A stretch of DNA of 22,071 bases from CAZUXY01 sp964624235. Its GTDB lineage: Bacteria > Spirochaetota > UBA4802 > UBA5368. Both the position numbers and the translations under genes were made by a program. Positions 16,310 to 22,071 of the stretch are shown piece after piece. How positions within the stretch are numbered: the stretch's first letter is position 1; the number at the start of each line of letters is the position of its first letter. The DNA is taken from contig CAZUXY010000068.1 of NCBI GenBank assembly GCA_964624235.1, positions 1 through 22,071 on the forward strand, given 5' to 3'. The notes under the pieces were generated by a model, which did not search any database, was not told the DNA's origin, and saw only the letters and a list, made by a program, of their open reading frames with translations.

Positions 16310-17263
16310 CTAGCCCAGCTCTTCCATGATCGCCGGGATGACCTCGAAGAGGTCTCCCACGATGCCGTAGGTGGCGATATTGAAGATGGGGGCCTCGGGG
16401 TCCTTGTTGATGGCGACGATGCACTGCGAGCCCTTCATGCCCGCCACGTGCTGTATGGCGCCCGAGATGCCGGCGGCGATGTAGAGCACCGGCTGTACGG
16501 TCTTGCCCGACTGCCCCACCTGGCGGGCGGCCTCGGTCCATCCCGAGTCGACCACCGGCCTGGACGCGCCGTACTCTCCTCCCAGCTTTTTGGCCAGGGG
16601 TATGATGATGTCGTTGTATTTGTCTTTTTCCTTGGTGCCGCGTCCGCCTGACACGATGATCTTGGCCTGGGAGATGTCGACCGCTCCCGCCATGGTGGCG
16701 ATAATCTCTTTAATCTTGCGGCGGGACTCGCCCAGCGTGACCGATACCGGGGTGACTTTCCCCTCGGCGCCGGCGGGTTCCTTGTCATAGGCACCCTTCT
16801 CGAAGGTGGCGACGAACTTGTCGGTATTGACCGACTTCTGCTCCTGGATCTTCCCGTTATAGGTGTTGCGGGTGAATACGGGCTTTCCCCCCTCGACGGC
16901 GACCTTGTTGCAGTTGGACACTATGCCCGCGCCCATGGCGACGGCGAGTTTGGCCGCGTAGTCCACACCGTCATAGGTGTGCGGTATGAGCACGCCCTTG
17001 ACGTCCTGCCCCTCGACCAGGGCCTTTACTGCTTCGACATACAGGTCGGCGCTGTAGTTTTCAAGCTTGGCGTCGGTCACCGAAAGCACCTCGGGCACAA
17101 ACTTCGCCGTTTCTTTCGCGAGGCTGTCGTCCTTGTACAGAACGGCCGCGGCAGCGGTCGCGCCCAGCGCGGAGGCGATTTCTTTGGCTGCCTTGCAGAG
17201 CTCAAGCGTCGCTTCGCTCAGTTTACCTTTTCTCTGTTCCGCAATGAGTAATATCCTTGCCAT
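16310..17263 (-). CDS. etfA: Electron transfer flavoprotein, alpha subunit
   Basis: A 317-residue EtfA. The N-terminal nucleotide-binding-like domain begins MARILLIAEQ. The C-terminal FAD domain shows the family blocks SGGRG (205-209), GASRPVVDSGW (232-242), VGQSGKTVQP (249-258), YIAAGISGAIQHVAGM (261-276) and INKDPEAPIF (285-294). EtfA and EtfB form the dimer that takes electrons from acyl-CoA dehydrogenases and hands them to a quinone oxidoreductase, or bifurcates them in anaerobes. It starts 12 bp after etfB with GGGGTGGGG upstream. Whether this ETF bifurcates cannot be decided from what I see. Confidence 0.96.
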   Translation of the reverse strand: MARILLIAEQRKGKLSEATLELCKAAKEIASALGATAAAAVLYKDDSLAKETAKFVPEVLSVTDAKLENYSADLYVEAVKALVEGQDVKGVLIPHTYDGVDYAAKLAVAMGAGIVSNCNKVAVEGGKPVFTRNTYNGKIQEQKSVNTDKFVATFEKGAYDKEPAGAEGKVTPVSVTLGESRRKIKEIIATMAGAVDISQAKIIVSGGRGTKEKDKYNDIIIPLAKKLGGEYGASRPVVDSGWTEAARQVGQSGKTVQPVLYIAAGISGAIQHVAGMKGSQCIVAINKDPEAPIFNIATYGIVGDLFEVIPAIMEELG

Positions 17264-17275
17264 TTCCCCACCCCC

Positions 17276-18064
17276 TTACAGTACCTTGGCTTCGTTTTTC
17301 AGTTTATCAACCAGTATCTTGGCGGCCGCTTTCGCGTCGCCCTGGATGATCTCCGCCTTGTGTTCCGAAACCGGGAAGTACATCTTGATGAACCTGGTCC
17401 TGGAACCGGCTACGCCCAGATCGCTCACGCCGATATCGGCGGCCTTCTTGACATCAAGCCGTTTCTTCTTGGCTTTCATGATGCCCGGCAGGGTGGGATA
17501 GCGGGGCGTATTAATGCCCGACTGGATGGTAAGCACCGCGGGGGCCGACATCTCGATGACCTCGTTGAGCCCGCCTTCGAGCTCACGGTTGACCGTAAGG
17601 GCCTTGCCGTCGCCGCCCACCTCGATCTTCACCACGTTGGTGCAGTGCGGCAGACCCATCATCTGGGCCAGCATCACCCCGGTCACCGCCGCCTGGTCGT
17701 CTTCGGCCTGCACGCCGGTCATCACCAGGTCGGCGTCGCCGACGCTCTGGATGGCCTTGAACAGGGCCGAAGCCACCACGTAATTGTCGCCCGCGTCGAC
17801 TTCGGGGTCGTTGATGTGGATGCCCCAGTCGGCGCCCATGGCGAAGGCCTGCCGCACCTCTTTAGTGATCCTTTCAGGACCGGACGAGATGATCACCACC
17901 TCTCCGCCGAATTTCTCTTTGAGCTGCAGGGCGGCCTCGACCGCGTACTCGTCGAAGTCGTTCATCTTGAAGGCTATCTGGGATTCATCTACCTTTGAAT
18001 CGCCGATGATCTTGAATTTGGATTCCATATCAGGAACCTCTTTCACCAACACGACTATCTTCAT
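17276..18064 (-). CDS. etfB: Electron transfer flavoprotein, beta subunit
   Basis: A 262-residue EtfB, beginning MKIVVLVKEVPD, with NDFDEYAVEAALQLKEK, the AMP/FAD-site region VMTGVQAEDDQAAVTGVMLAQ and GLPHCTNV, and an acidic-site VNRELEGG. The C-terminal arm that wraps EtfA is present. It is the first gene of the etfBA pair, with GGGAGAGGGACA just before the ATG at 18064. The acyl-CoA dehydrogenase 2.2 kb away is a likely donor. Confidence 0.96.
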   Translation of the reverse strand: MKIVVLVKEVPDMESKFKIIGDSKVDESQIAFKMNDFDEYAVEAALQLKEKFGGEVVIISSGPERITKEVRQAFAMGADWGIHINDPEVDAGDNYVVASALFKAIQSVGDADLVMTGVQAEDDQAAVTGVMLAQMMGLPHCTNVVKIEVGGDGKALTVNRELEGGLNEVIEMSAPAVLTIQSGINTPRYPTLPGIMKAKKKRLDVKKAADIGVSDLGVAGSRTRFIKMYFPVSEHKAEIIQGDAKAAAKILVDKLKNEAKVL

Positions 18065-18219
18065 TGTCCCTCTCCCCTTTGATAAGATTTATGAAAATAG
18101 AATTTCGTGCGCGTCTGACGATGACTGATATGCAGGGCCGGCGGTACTTTGCGTCAATGTCGGCGGACATCAGCCATCCGCGAAAACATCCGCAAAAATC
18201 TGTGTTGAACTTCGGACCA

Positions 18220-18247
18220 ATGGTACAATCGTGTGGCAACCTGTCAA
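18220..18247 (-). promoter_or_regulatory. Candidate promoter of etfBA
   Basis: On the minus strand, TTGACA (18247-18242) and TACCAT (18225-18220) are 16 nt apart, giving a leader of about 150 nt before etfB. The rest of the 350-bp gap up to the tRNA holds only short palindromes such as GCCGGTACCGGC near 18301. Confidence 0.4.
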
Positions 18248-18374
18248 GAGTTATTATAAAGAACGCCCCCAGGGGGCCGGTTATTATGCGCACCGGGGAT
18301 GCCGGTACCGGCGGCAGGCGGGGTCATGGAGGCGTGAATTCAGCGGGACCGGCACCGGGCGGTGAGAAAATCTA

Positions 18375-18403
18375 TTGACAAAAAACTTCACTGCTTTCAA
18401 CCA
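18375..18403 (+). promoter_or_regulatory. Possible promoter of tRNA-Thr
   Basis: A perfect TTGACA at 18375-18380 lies 34 nt before the tRNA. The sequence at the expected -10 distance (CAACCA/CATAGG) is weak, so only the -35 box is convincing. Confidence 0.35.
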
Positions 18404-18414
18404 TAGGAACACAG

Positions 18415-18487
18415 GCCAGCTTAGCTCAGTCGGTAGAGCACCTCACTCGTAATGAGGAAGTCGCCGGTTCGACTCCGGCAGCTGGCT
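18415..18487 (+). tRNA. tRNA-Thr (anticodon CGT)
   Basis: A full cloverleaf: acceptor GCCAGCT/AGCTGGC with discriminator T, D arm GCTC...GAGC, anticodon stem CCTCA/TGAGG with loop CTCGTAA (anticodon CGT, reading ACG Thr codons), and T arm GCCGG-TTCGACT-CCGGC. CCA is not encoded. The 73-nt length is normal. It borders the accessory region, as tRNAs often do for integrated DNA, but I see no duplicated 3' end. Confidence 0.96.
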
Positions 18488-18489
18488 CA

Positions 18490-18834
18490 TGGGTTGTATT
18501 TAATCGCTTCGTATTTCACCGCAAGTACCTTTACATGACGCTCACCATGCCGTACGGGTAATGAAAGAAGGTGGAAATTTCTAAACGCCGCTGTCTCAAC
18601 CGGAAAATTTTCGTTGCAATTAATTCCATGTTATGGTGCATAGGCATATCTAATTTCCTTCCATAAAAAATTAGATCATTTTTCAAAGCTCAGGTCACTG
18701 AGCTTTTTTTTTCAATTATTATTAGAACGCATAGTATAGTCGGCACCCTTGTGAAATGAGACTTTCACCGGGGGTGTGGGGCGTGCACCAATGATTTTTT
18801 TGTGCGGGTATTCGGGATGGGAGGGGGTGCGGAT
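18490..18834 (+). other. Gene-free stretch with tandem hairpins, possible small RNA
   Basis: No convincing protein is encoded. Two adjacent stem-loops stand out: ATCTAATTT (18648-18656) with AAATTAGAT (18668-18676), followed by CATTTTTC, then the intrinsic terminator at 18686-18712. The 160 nt before them have no recognisable family. They may be the 3' part of the tRNA transcript or an independent small RNA. Confidence 0.35.
18686..18712 (+). terminator. Rho-independent terminator
   Basis: AAGCTCAG-GTCA-CTGAGCTT (18686-18705), a perfect 8-bp stem, runs directly into nine or more Ts. It is 200 nt downstream of tRNA-Thr, with no gene in between. Confidence 0.9.
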
Positions 18835-18863
18835 GTTTTTATCCCCACATGCGTGGTAAATAC
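18835..18863. repeat. Solitary type I-E-like CRISPR repeat, degenerate
   Basis: This 29-bp stretch (GTTTTTATCCCCACATGCG, then TGGTAAATAC) matches the cleaner copy at 19509-19537 at 25 of 29 positions. The core TCCCCACATGCGTGG is the palindromic centre typical of type I-E repeats. No second repeat is at spacer distance, so it is a relic. Confidence 0.7.
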
Positions 18864-18936
18864 GTTCCGGTATAAACGACAAAGGTGTGTCGCTGCCGAC
18901 CGGCTATACGGATACAGTGTAGTTACATAATTTCTC

Positions 18937-19362
18937 TCAACGCGTGTCGGAGCTTGAATACGTGTAGTCTTCTTTTCCGGTGCGCATTACCACTTTAGAG
19001 AAACCCACATTTCTGAAAGCCTTGAAGAAACCTATATCTTCAAATAAGACCCAGTGTTTCAGGGTGAATTCGGGGTTTGAGATTATCAGCTCTTCCCCGT
19101 TTTCCTTTATGACGGTATAGCGGATGACATACTCGTCGAGGAAGTTTTCGAAGTAGTCGAGAAGATGCTCTTTTCGATCCCGGTTTGAGTTCTTCGCGAT
19201 CATGCGGTTGGCCCAGTGGCCTTCTACGGTGTGGTCCTTCCAGATCTGTTCGACCTTGCCGGTGAAGCCCCGGGGGTCCTTCCCGTATTCGCAGGTGAAG
19301 AAGATCGCGGCGCAGCAGGAAATACCGATCAGGAACCCTCTGATTTCTGAACCGTATTTCAT
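18937..19362 (-). CDS. Hypothetical protein, possible membrane-anchored or exported
   Basis: A 141-residue protein I do not recognise. Residues 9-24 (GFLIGISCCAAIFFTC) are hydrophobic and cysteine-rich, consistent with a signal sequence or anchor; a strict lipobox is not present. The rest is charged and aromatic, with probable strands (YVIRYTVIKENGEELII, FSKVVMRTGKEDYTYS). The ATG at 19362 has no good Shine-Dalgarno. The gene lies between a degenerate I-E repeat (18835) and I-E/I-C repeat remnants (19405-19537), so it may be cargo brought in by recombination at CRISPR repeats. Confidence 0.6.
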   Translation of the reverse strand: MKYGSEIRGFLIGISCCAAIFFTCEYGKDPRGFTGKVEQIWKDHTVEGHWANRMIAKNSNRDRKEHLLDYFENFLDEYVIRYTVIKENGEELIISNPEFTLKHWVLFEDIGFFKAFRNVGFSKVVMRTGKEDYTYSSSDTR

Positions 19363-19404
19363 AGTGTGAAGGTATTACTATACATTAATTTAGTCAAATA
19401 TTTT

Positions 19405-19419
19405 ATGCGCGGGGAATAC
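19405..19419. repeat. Type I-E-like half repeat
   Basis: ATGCGCGGGGAATAC matches the 3' half of the I-E repeat at 19509-19537 (ATGCGTGGGGAATAC) with one mismatch. It is followed by exactly 32 nt, the usual I-E spacer length, before the next repeat remnant at 19452. Confidence 0.55.
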
Positions 19420-19451
19420 CGTATACCGCTGACATGTGCCACCTCCAGAGG

Positions 19452-19472
19452 GTCGCTCGCGTGGGGCGCGAC
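19452..19472. repeat. Type I-C-like half repeat
   Basis: The last 15 nt, CGCGTGGGGCGCGAC, are identical to the 3' end of the repeat of the large array to the right, and 18 of 21 positions match overall. It is isolated from that array by 1.15 kb and stands 36 nt before the I-E-like repeat at 19509. Confidence 0.65.
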
Positions 19473-19484
19473 AACAATCGGGTA

Positions 19485-19700
19485 TTATATCAGCCGCATT
19501 AAGCACCAGTTTCCATCCCCACATGCGTGGGGAATACTCGTATCCAGTTCTTTATGATCGGGAATGGTAAGGGTTTGTGAATACCCTTCCCCATAACGTT
19601 TGAGTTTCACATGGCTCTCCTTTTGCGATACCTGCTGAAACCCGAAACGCCCCAGTATCTTTATTACTTCACGGCCCGAAAGCCGCTTAAGCCCCGGCAT
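19485..19700 (-). pseudogene. hicA: HicA family toxin with C-terminus replaced by a CRISPR repeat
   Basis: A 71-residue frame starting MPGLKRLSGREVIKILGRFG. Residues 1-54 match HicA (double-stranded-RNA-binding-like mRNA interferase): SGREVIKIL, the catalytic-His context KESHVKLKR (His30) and TIPDHKELDT. HicA proteins normally continue with a GTLRSILRQAG-type helix. Here residues 55-64 (SIPHACGDGN) are encoded by the I-E-like repeat at 19509-19537, and the last seven by the spacer-like DNA beyond. The terminal helix is therefore missing, and activity is doubtful. The start overlaps the hicB stop by 14 bp, the normal coupled arrangement. Partner: the HicB just upstream. Confidence 0.8.
19509..19537. 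repeat. Solitary type I-E-like CRISPR repeat
   Basis: A 29-bp repeat, GTTTCCATCCCCACATGCG then TGGGGAATAC, with the CCCCACATGCGTGGGG palindrome typical of I-E repeats. On the minus strand it reads GTATTCCCCACGCATGTGG..., the usual orientation relative to a minus-strand cas operon. It lies inside the 3' end of hicA. Confidence 0.8.
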
Positions 19701-19929
19701 GGATGGGCTCCATTTCGTAGGTAATGATAATCGATGGATTAACGACATAGCCCAATTCACGGGGGTCCTCCCCTTCGAAATGAAGCTCTATGGCTTCCTT
19801 AAGGTTTTTCACCACTTTGTCAAGCGTGGCCCCCTGCGTCACCACGGGGAGTCCGAAACAGCTGCCGACATAGCCGGACTGTTCACCGGGGATTATGAGC
19901 GCTTTAACGGTGTTTTGAAGATGTGTCAT
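19687..19929 (-). CDS. hicB: HicB family antitoxin (HicB-like N-terminal domain)
   Basis: An 80-residue HicB-like protein: VKALIIPGEQSGYVGSCFGLPVVTQGATLDKVVKNLKEAIELHF shows the partially degraded RNase H-like fold of HicB antitoxins, which bind and neutralise HicA. The C-terminal DNA-binding domain found in many HicBs is absent; short forms like this are common. It starts at 19929 with GAGGAAGG upstream and overlaps hicA by 14 bp. If HicA is inactive, HicB would be an unneeded survivor. Confidence 0.85.
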   Translation of the reverse strand: MTHLQNTVKALIIPGEQSGYVGSCFGLPVVTQGATLDKVVKNLKEAIELHFEGEDPRELGYVVNPSIIITYEMEPIHAGA

Positions 19930-19970
19930 CGGATACCTTCCTCGCCTGAATATTTATCCATAATAACCCA

Positions 19971-20597
19971 TTACAGTCGTTTTATCAACAAAAGACCGCA
20001 GCCAAAGGCCTTGGCTTTACCGATACCATTGAAAAGCGTGTTATTCAATTTTTCTGCATCGGCAATCATCAGTACACCACAATAATCCAGTATGCCGATA
20101 TTAACAATTCGTTTCATTTTGTTACCGTAAAACCTGTGTCTGGTATAACCTTCCACAACCAGATCATTATGGTCGACTGAAAAACCCAAACATGCAGCCC
20201 TGTTTATAAGCCAAAGCTTAACCTGGGTATTAACATACTCTGATAGTTTCTCTTTTTCAAGTTCTTTAGATTTTCCCTCCCTCCATGCATTCATCCAGAT
20301 ATCATGGCGCTTCGATTTCTTATTATCATCTTCCTTTTTAGCAATAATTGGATTAACCCTCAAATGAAATGAGCATTTATCGCCTTTTTTAATCTTTGGA
20401 TTATATTTCTTGGTTTCTATTTTGAACAAAGCATCTACAGGAACAGGTTCCCGTCTTGAAACCATATAATAAACCGGGTATCCATTCCTTATCTCTTTTC
20501 TAAAAAGGAAATCCCGTTTCGCATCAGGCTCATCGGGAAAGAACCGCCATAACATTTGATGATCGGAGTAAAGGTCACCTCTTTTTCGTGAATTCAA
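19971..20597 (-). pseudogene. cas6e: Orphan CRISPR endoribonuclease Cas6e (CasE), start codon missing
   Basis: A type I-E Cas6e, which cuts I-E repeat hairpins to make crRNA. LYSDHQMLWRFFPDEPDAKR aligns with the E. coli CasE N-terminal region, including its catalytic His (His13 here, counted from TTG), and the C-terminus has the glycine-rich loop GIGKAKAFGCGLLLI. The family Met and first few residues are absent: the frame runs upstream as GIFDF and meets a TGA inside the first I-C repeat. Only TTG 20597 could start it, with no Shine-Dalgarno. Codon use and base composition are clearly more AT-rich than the chromosomal genes, a sign of transfer. No cse1, cse2, cas7, cas5, cas1, cas2 or cas3 is in the window. 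It may be dead or weakly translated. Confidence 0.85.
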
Positions 20598-20650
20598 AAA
20601 ATCAAAAATACCGGCACCGGGGATGTTTCAATCCACGCGCCCGTGTGGGG

Positions 20651-20705
20651 TCCCGAATCTTTTAAAACCACAACCGCTAAGCGGTTGCTTGATTCGGTTT
20701 CGGGA
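20651..20705. repeat. Palindromic element E, copy 1, inside the CRISPR array
   Basis: A 55-nt element with ends TCCCGAA/TTCGGGA and a perfect inner hairpin CAACCGC-TAA-GCGGTTG. It follows a repeat cut after its 26th base and precedes a repeat whose first base is A instead of G. It differs from copy 2 by one missing T. Confidence 0.85.
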
Positions 20706-21862
20706 TTTCAATCCACGCGCCCGCGTGGGGCGCGACGTTGCATCTGCTGTTATCTGTGCCGACTGAATCCGTTTCAATCCACGCGCCCGCGTGGGGCGCG
20801 ACCGAGGATACGGGCCGCCCATCCGAGCGCGGTAATGTTTCAATCCACGCGCCCGCGTGGGGCGCGACCTCCTGCGCAGCCTGAACCGGCAGAGGCCCTG
20901 CAGTTTCAATCCACGCGCCCGCGTGGGGCGCGACGCTTTTCTTCCAATTAAATTCAATAAGTTACCGTCGTTTCAATCCACGCGCCCGCGTGGGGCGCGA
21001 CTAGGTAAATGACAAAACTGATGTGTGAACGACTGGTTTCAATCCACGCGCCCGCGTGGGGCGCGACTTTTAGTTGTTCGTCAGCCCATGCGTAGGGCCA
21101 TTGTTTCAATCCACGCGCCCGCGTGGGGCGCGACACATCGCCGCCGCAGCTGCGAACGGCTTTTACATGTTTCAATCCACGCGCCCGCGTGGGGCGCGAC
21201 TAGTCAAGGATTAGGTAAACAGTGGGCTCTTGACGTTTCAATCCACGCGCCCGCGTGGGGCGCGACAAAATGCCTCCTATGCCGTATCCGCCGAAAATCA
21301 GTTTCAATCCACGCGCCCGCGTGGGGCGCGACCCAGATGAACGCTTATATAATTCTATTTCTGTTTCAGGTTTCAATCCACGCGCCCGCGTGGGGCGCGA
21401 CGCTGTAAAACGCGACCACAGGATGGAAGTATGAGAGTTTCAATCCACGCGCCCGCGTGGGGCGCGACTCGCAATAAATATCAAGAAACACCTCACAGTA
21501 TGGTTTCAATCCACGCGCCCGCGTGGGGCGCGACACGAGGTGTATGAACGATGGGCGGGCGTATTCGGTGTTTCAATCCACGCGCCCGCGTGGGGCGCGA
21601 CTATAACTCCCCACCACCAACCACCCCCGATAATATTTGTTTCAATCCACGCGCCCGCGTGGGGCGCGACGCAGGTATAAAATCCTTTATACCCATACAA
21701 GTGGTTTCAATCCACGCGCCCGCGTGGGGCGCGACGTGCGCTTATAATTACGTACAACATTACCCGGCATAGTTTCAATCCACGCGCCCGCGTGGGGCGC
21801 GACTCAGTCGCCTTTAAGATGCTTGGCTTCGGTGCTGTTTCAATCCACGCGCCCGCGTGGGG

Positions 21863-21918
21863 TCCCGAATCTTTTAAAACCACAACCGCTAAGCGGTTGC
21901 TTTGATTCGGTTTCGGGA
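21863..21918. repeat. Palindromic element E, copy 2, inside the CRISPR array
   Basis: A 56-nt second copy with the same ends, the same inner hairpin, and the same cut points in the flanking repeats (26 nt on the left, first base replaced on the right). The repeat-element-repeat unit of 112/113 bp is nearly identical to that at 20625-20736, but the spacers on either side differ. Confidence 0.85.
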
Positions 21919-22071
21919 TTTCAATCCACGCGCCCGCGTGGGGCGCGACTCATCCAGTTTTTCGCCTGGTACCAATCACAAAAAGTTTCAATCCACGCGC
22001 CCGCGTGGGGCGCGACGCCCACCGAGGCGGGAATGGAAAAAGCCTCTGATGTTTCAATCCACGCGCCCGCG

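Larger units (their letters stand above)
20625..22071 (-). CRISPR. Type I-C-like CRISPR array, incomplete at the right edge
   Basis: Twenty-two copies of a 32-bp repeat (plus strand begins GTTTCAATCCACGCG, ends GTGGGGCGCGAC) with 19 ordinary spacers of 33-37 nt, mostly 34-35. Repeat starts: 20625 (26 nt only), 20705, 20771, 20837, 20903, 20970, 21036, 21103, 21169, 21235, 21301, 21370, 21437, 21503, 21570, 21639, 21704, 21772, 21837 (26 nt only), 21918, 21985 and 22051 (cut by the window). Type I-C repeats are read as GTCGC...ATTGAAAC, so transcription is inferred on the minus strand with leader and cas genes beyond the right edge; the left end is the old, trailer end. The first copy also has a C-to-T change at 20644. 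No I-C cas gene is visible. Confidence 0.97.

Noticed and set aside
16131..16541. N-terminal extension of the BtrH-like gene to 462 residues
   Set aside because: It overlaps the etfA 3' end and the terminator and is low-complexity Arg/Gly/His sequence; the family N-terminus starts at 16130.
18415..18487. tRNA-Thr as the attachment site of an integrated island
   Set aside because: No integrase gene and no duplicated tRNA 3' end are visible in the window.
18762..18788. A third I-C-like relic (TTTCA, then GTGTGGGGCG)
   Set aside because: The similarity requires a gap and covers only short blocks, so chance cannot be excluded in G-rich DNA.
20608..20624. CACCGGGGATG before the first repeat as a degenerate I-E repeat
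   Set aside because: Only seven bases, GGGGATG, match, and a similar string occurs near 18291 in unrelated DNA.
20628..21772. Open frames across the CRISPR array encoding repeated RPTRARGLK, FQSTRPRGAR or VSIHAPAWGAT peptides
   Set aside because: They are translations of the 32-bp repeats and change frame with spacer length; they are well-known annotation artefacts.

Overview
The window looks like a chromosomal segment of a GC-rich (my impression is high fifties percent), Gram-negative bacterium with an at least partly anaerobic lifestyle. An outer-membrane beta-barrel protein, a bactofilin, a 7TM-DISM histidine kinase, an ETF with a long acyl-CoA dehydrogenase, and a sulfide-type (His) Thi4 thiazole synthase fit a Spirochaetota- or Desulfobacterota-like lineage. 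That placement is an inference from gene content only. A run of ten Ns suggests a draft or metagenome assembly.

Layout. (1) Bases 1-4016, plus strand: the end of gpmI, glgA, and two paralogous 274-residue four-cluster-type iron-sulfur proteins, tightly spaced. (2) 4009-6639, minus: a large 7TM-DISM/PAS/PAS/HisKA_2 sensor kinase. (3) 6785-8717, minus: a thiamine operon of promoter, TPP riboswitch, intrinsic terminator, thiD and thi4. (4) 8714-11742, minus: rmuC, a FAD-type oxidoreductase and a YlbF-family protein. (5) 11906-13789, minus: a 627-residue acyl-CoA dehydrogenase, divergent from (6) 14100-15119, plus: a bactofilin and an outer-membrane protein. (7) 15153-18064, minus: a BtrH-like protein and etfBA with a clear terminator. 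(8) 18415-18487: tRNA-Thr(CGT). (9) 18490-22071: an accessory, visibly more AT-rich CRISPR and toxin-antitoxin region.

The accessory region is the interesting part. It holds solitary type I-E-like repeats (18835-18863, 19509-19537 and a half repeat at 19405-19419), a half repeat of type I-C kind (19452-19472), a hypothetical gene between the I-E repeats, a HicB-HicA pair whose toxin C-terminus is encoded by a CRISPR repeat, an orphan cas6e whose start codon is missing exactly where a type I-C array begins, and that array (32-bp repeat, 19 ordinary spacers in view, running off the window). Two near-identical palindromic 55/56-nt elements sit in the array where a spacer would be, flanked by identically trimmed repeats. 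Read together, this looks like a decayed type I-E locus overwritten by recombination with, or growth of, a type I-C array.

Functionally, the core genes cover glycolysis and glycogen synthesis (gpmI, glgA), fatty-acid oxidation electron transfer (acyl-CoA dehydrogenase to EtfAB), thiamine precursor synthesis and cell-envelope structure. The Ns in thiD are probably a false gap: the flanks share TTCCCGA, and collapsing it restores a continuous 268-residue ThiD.
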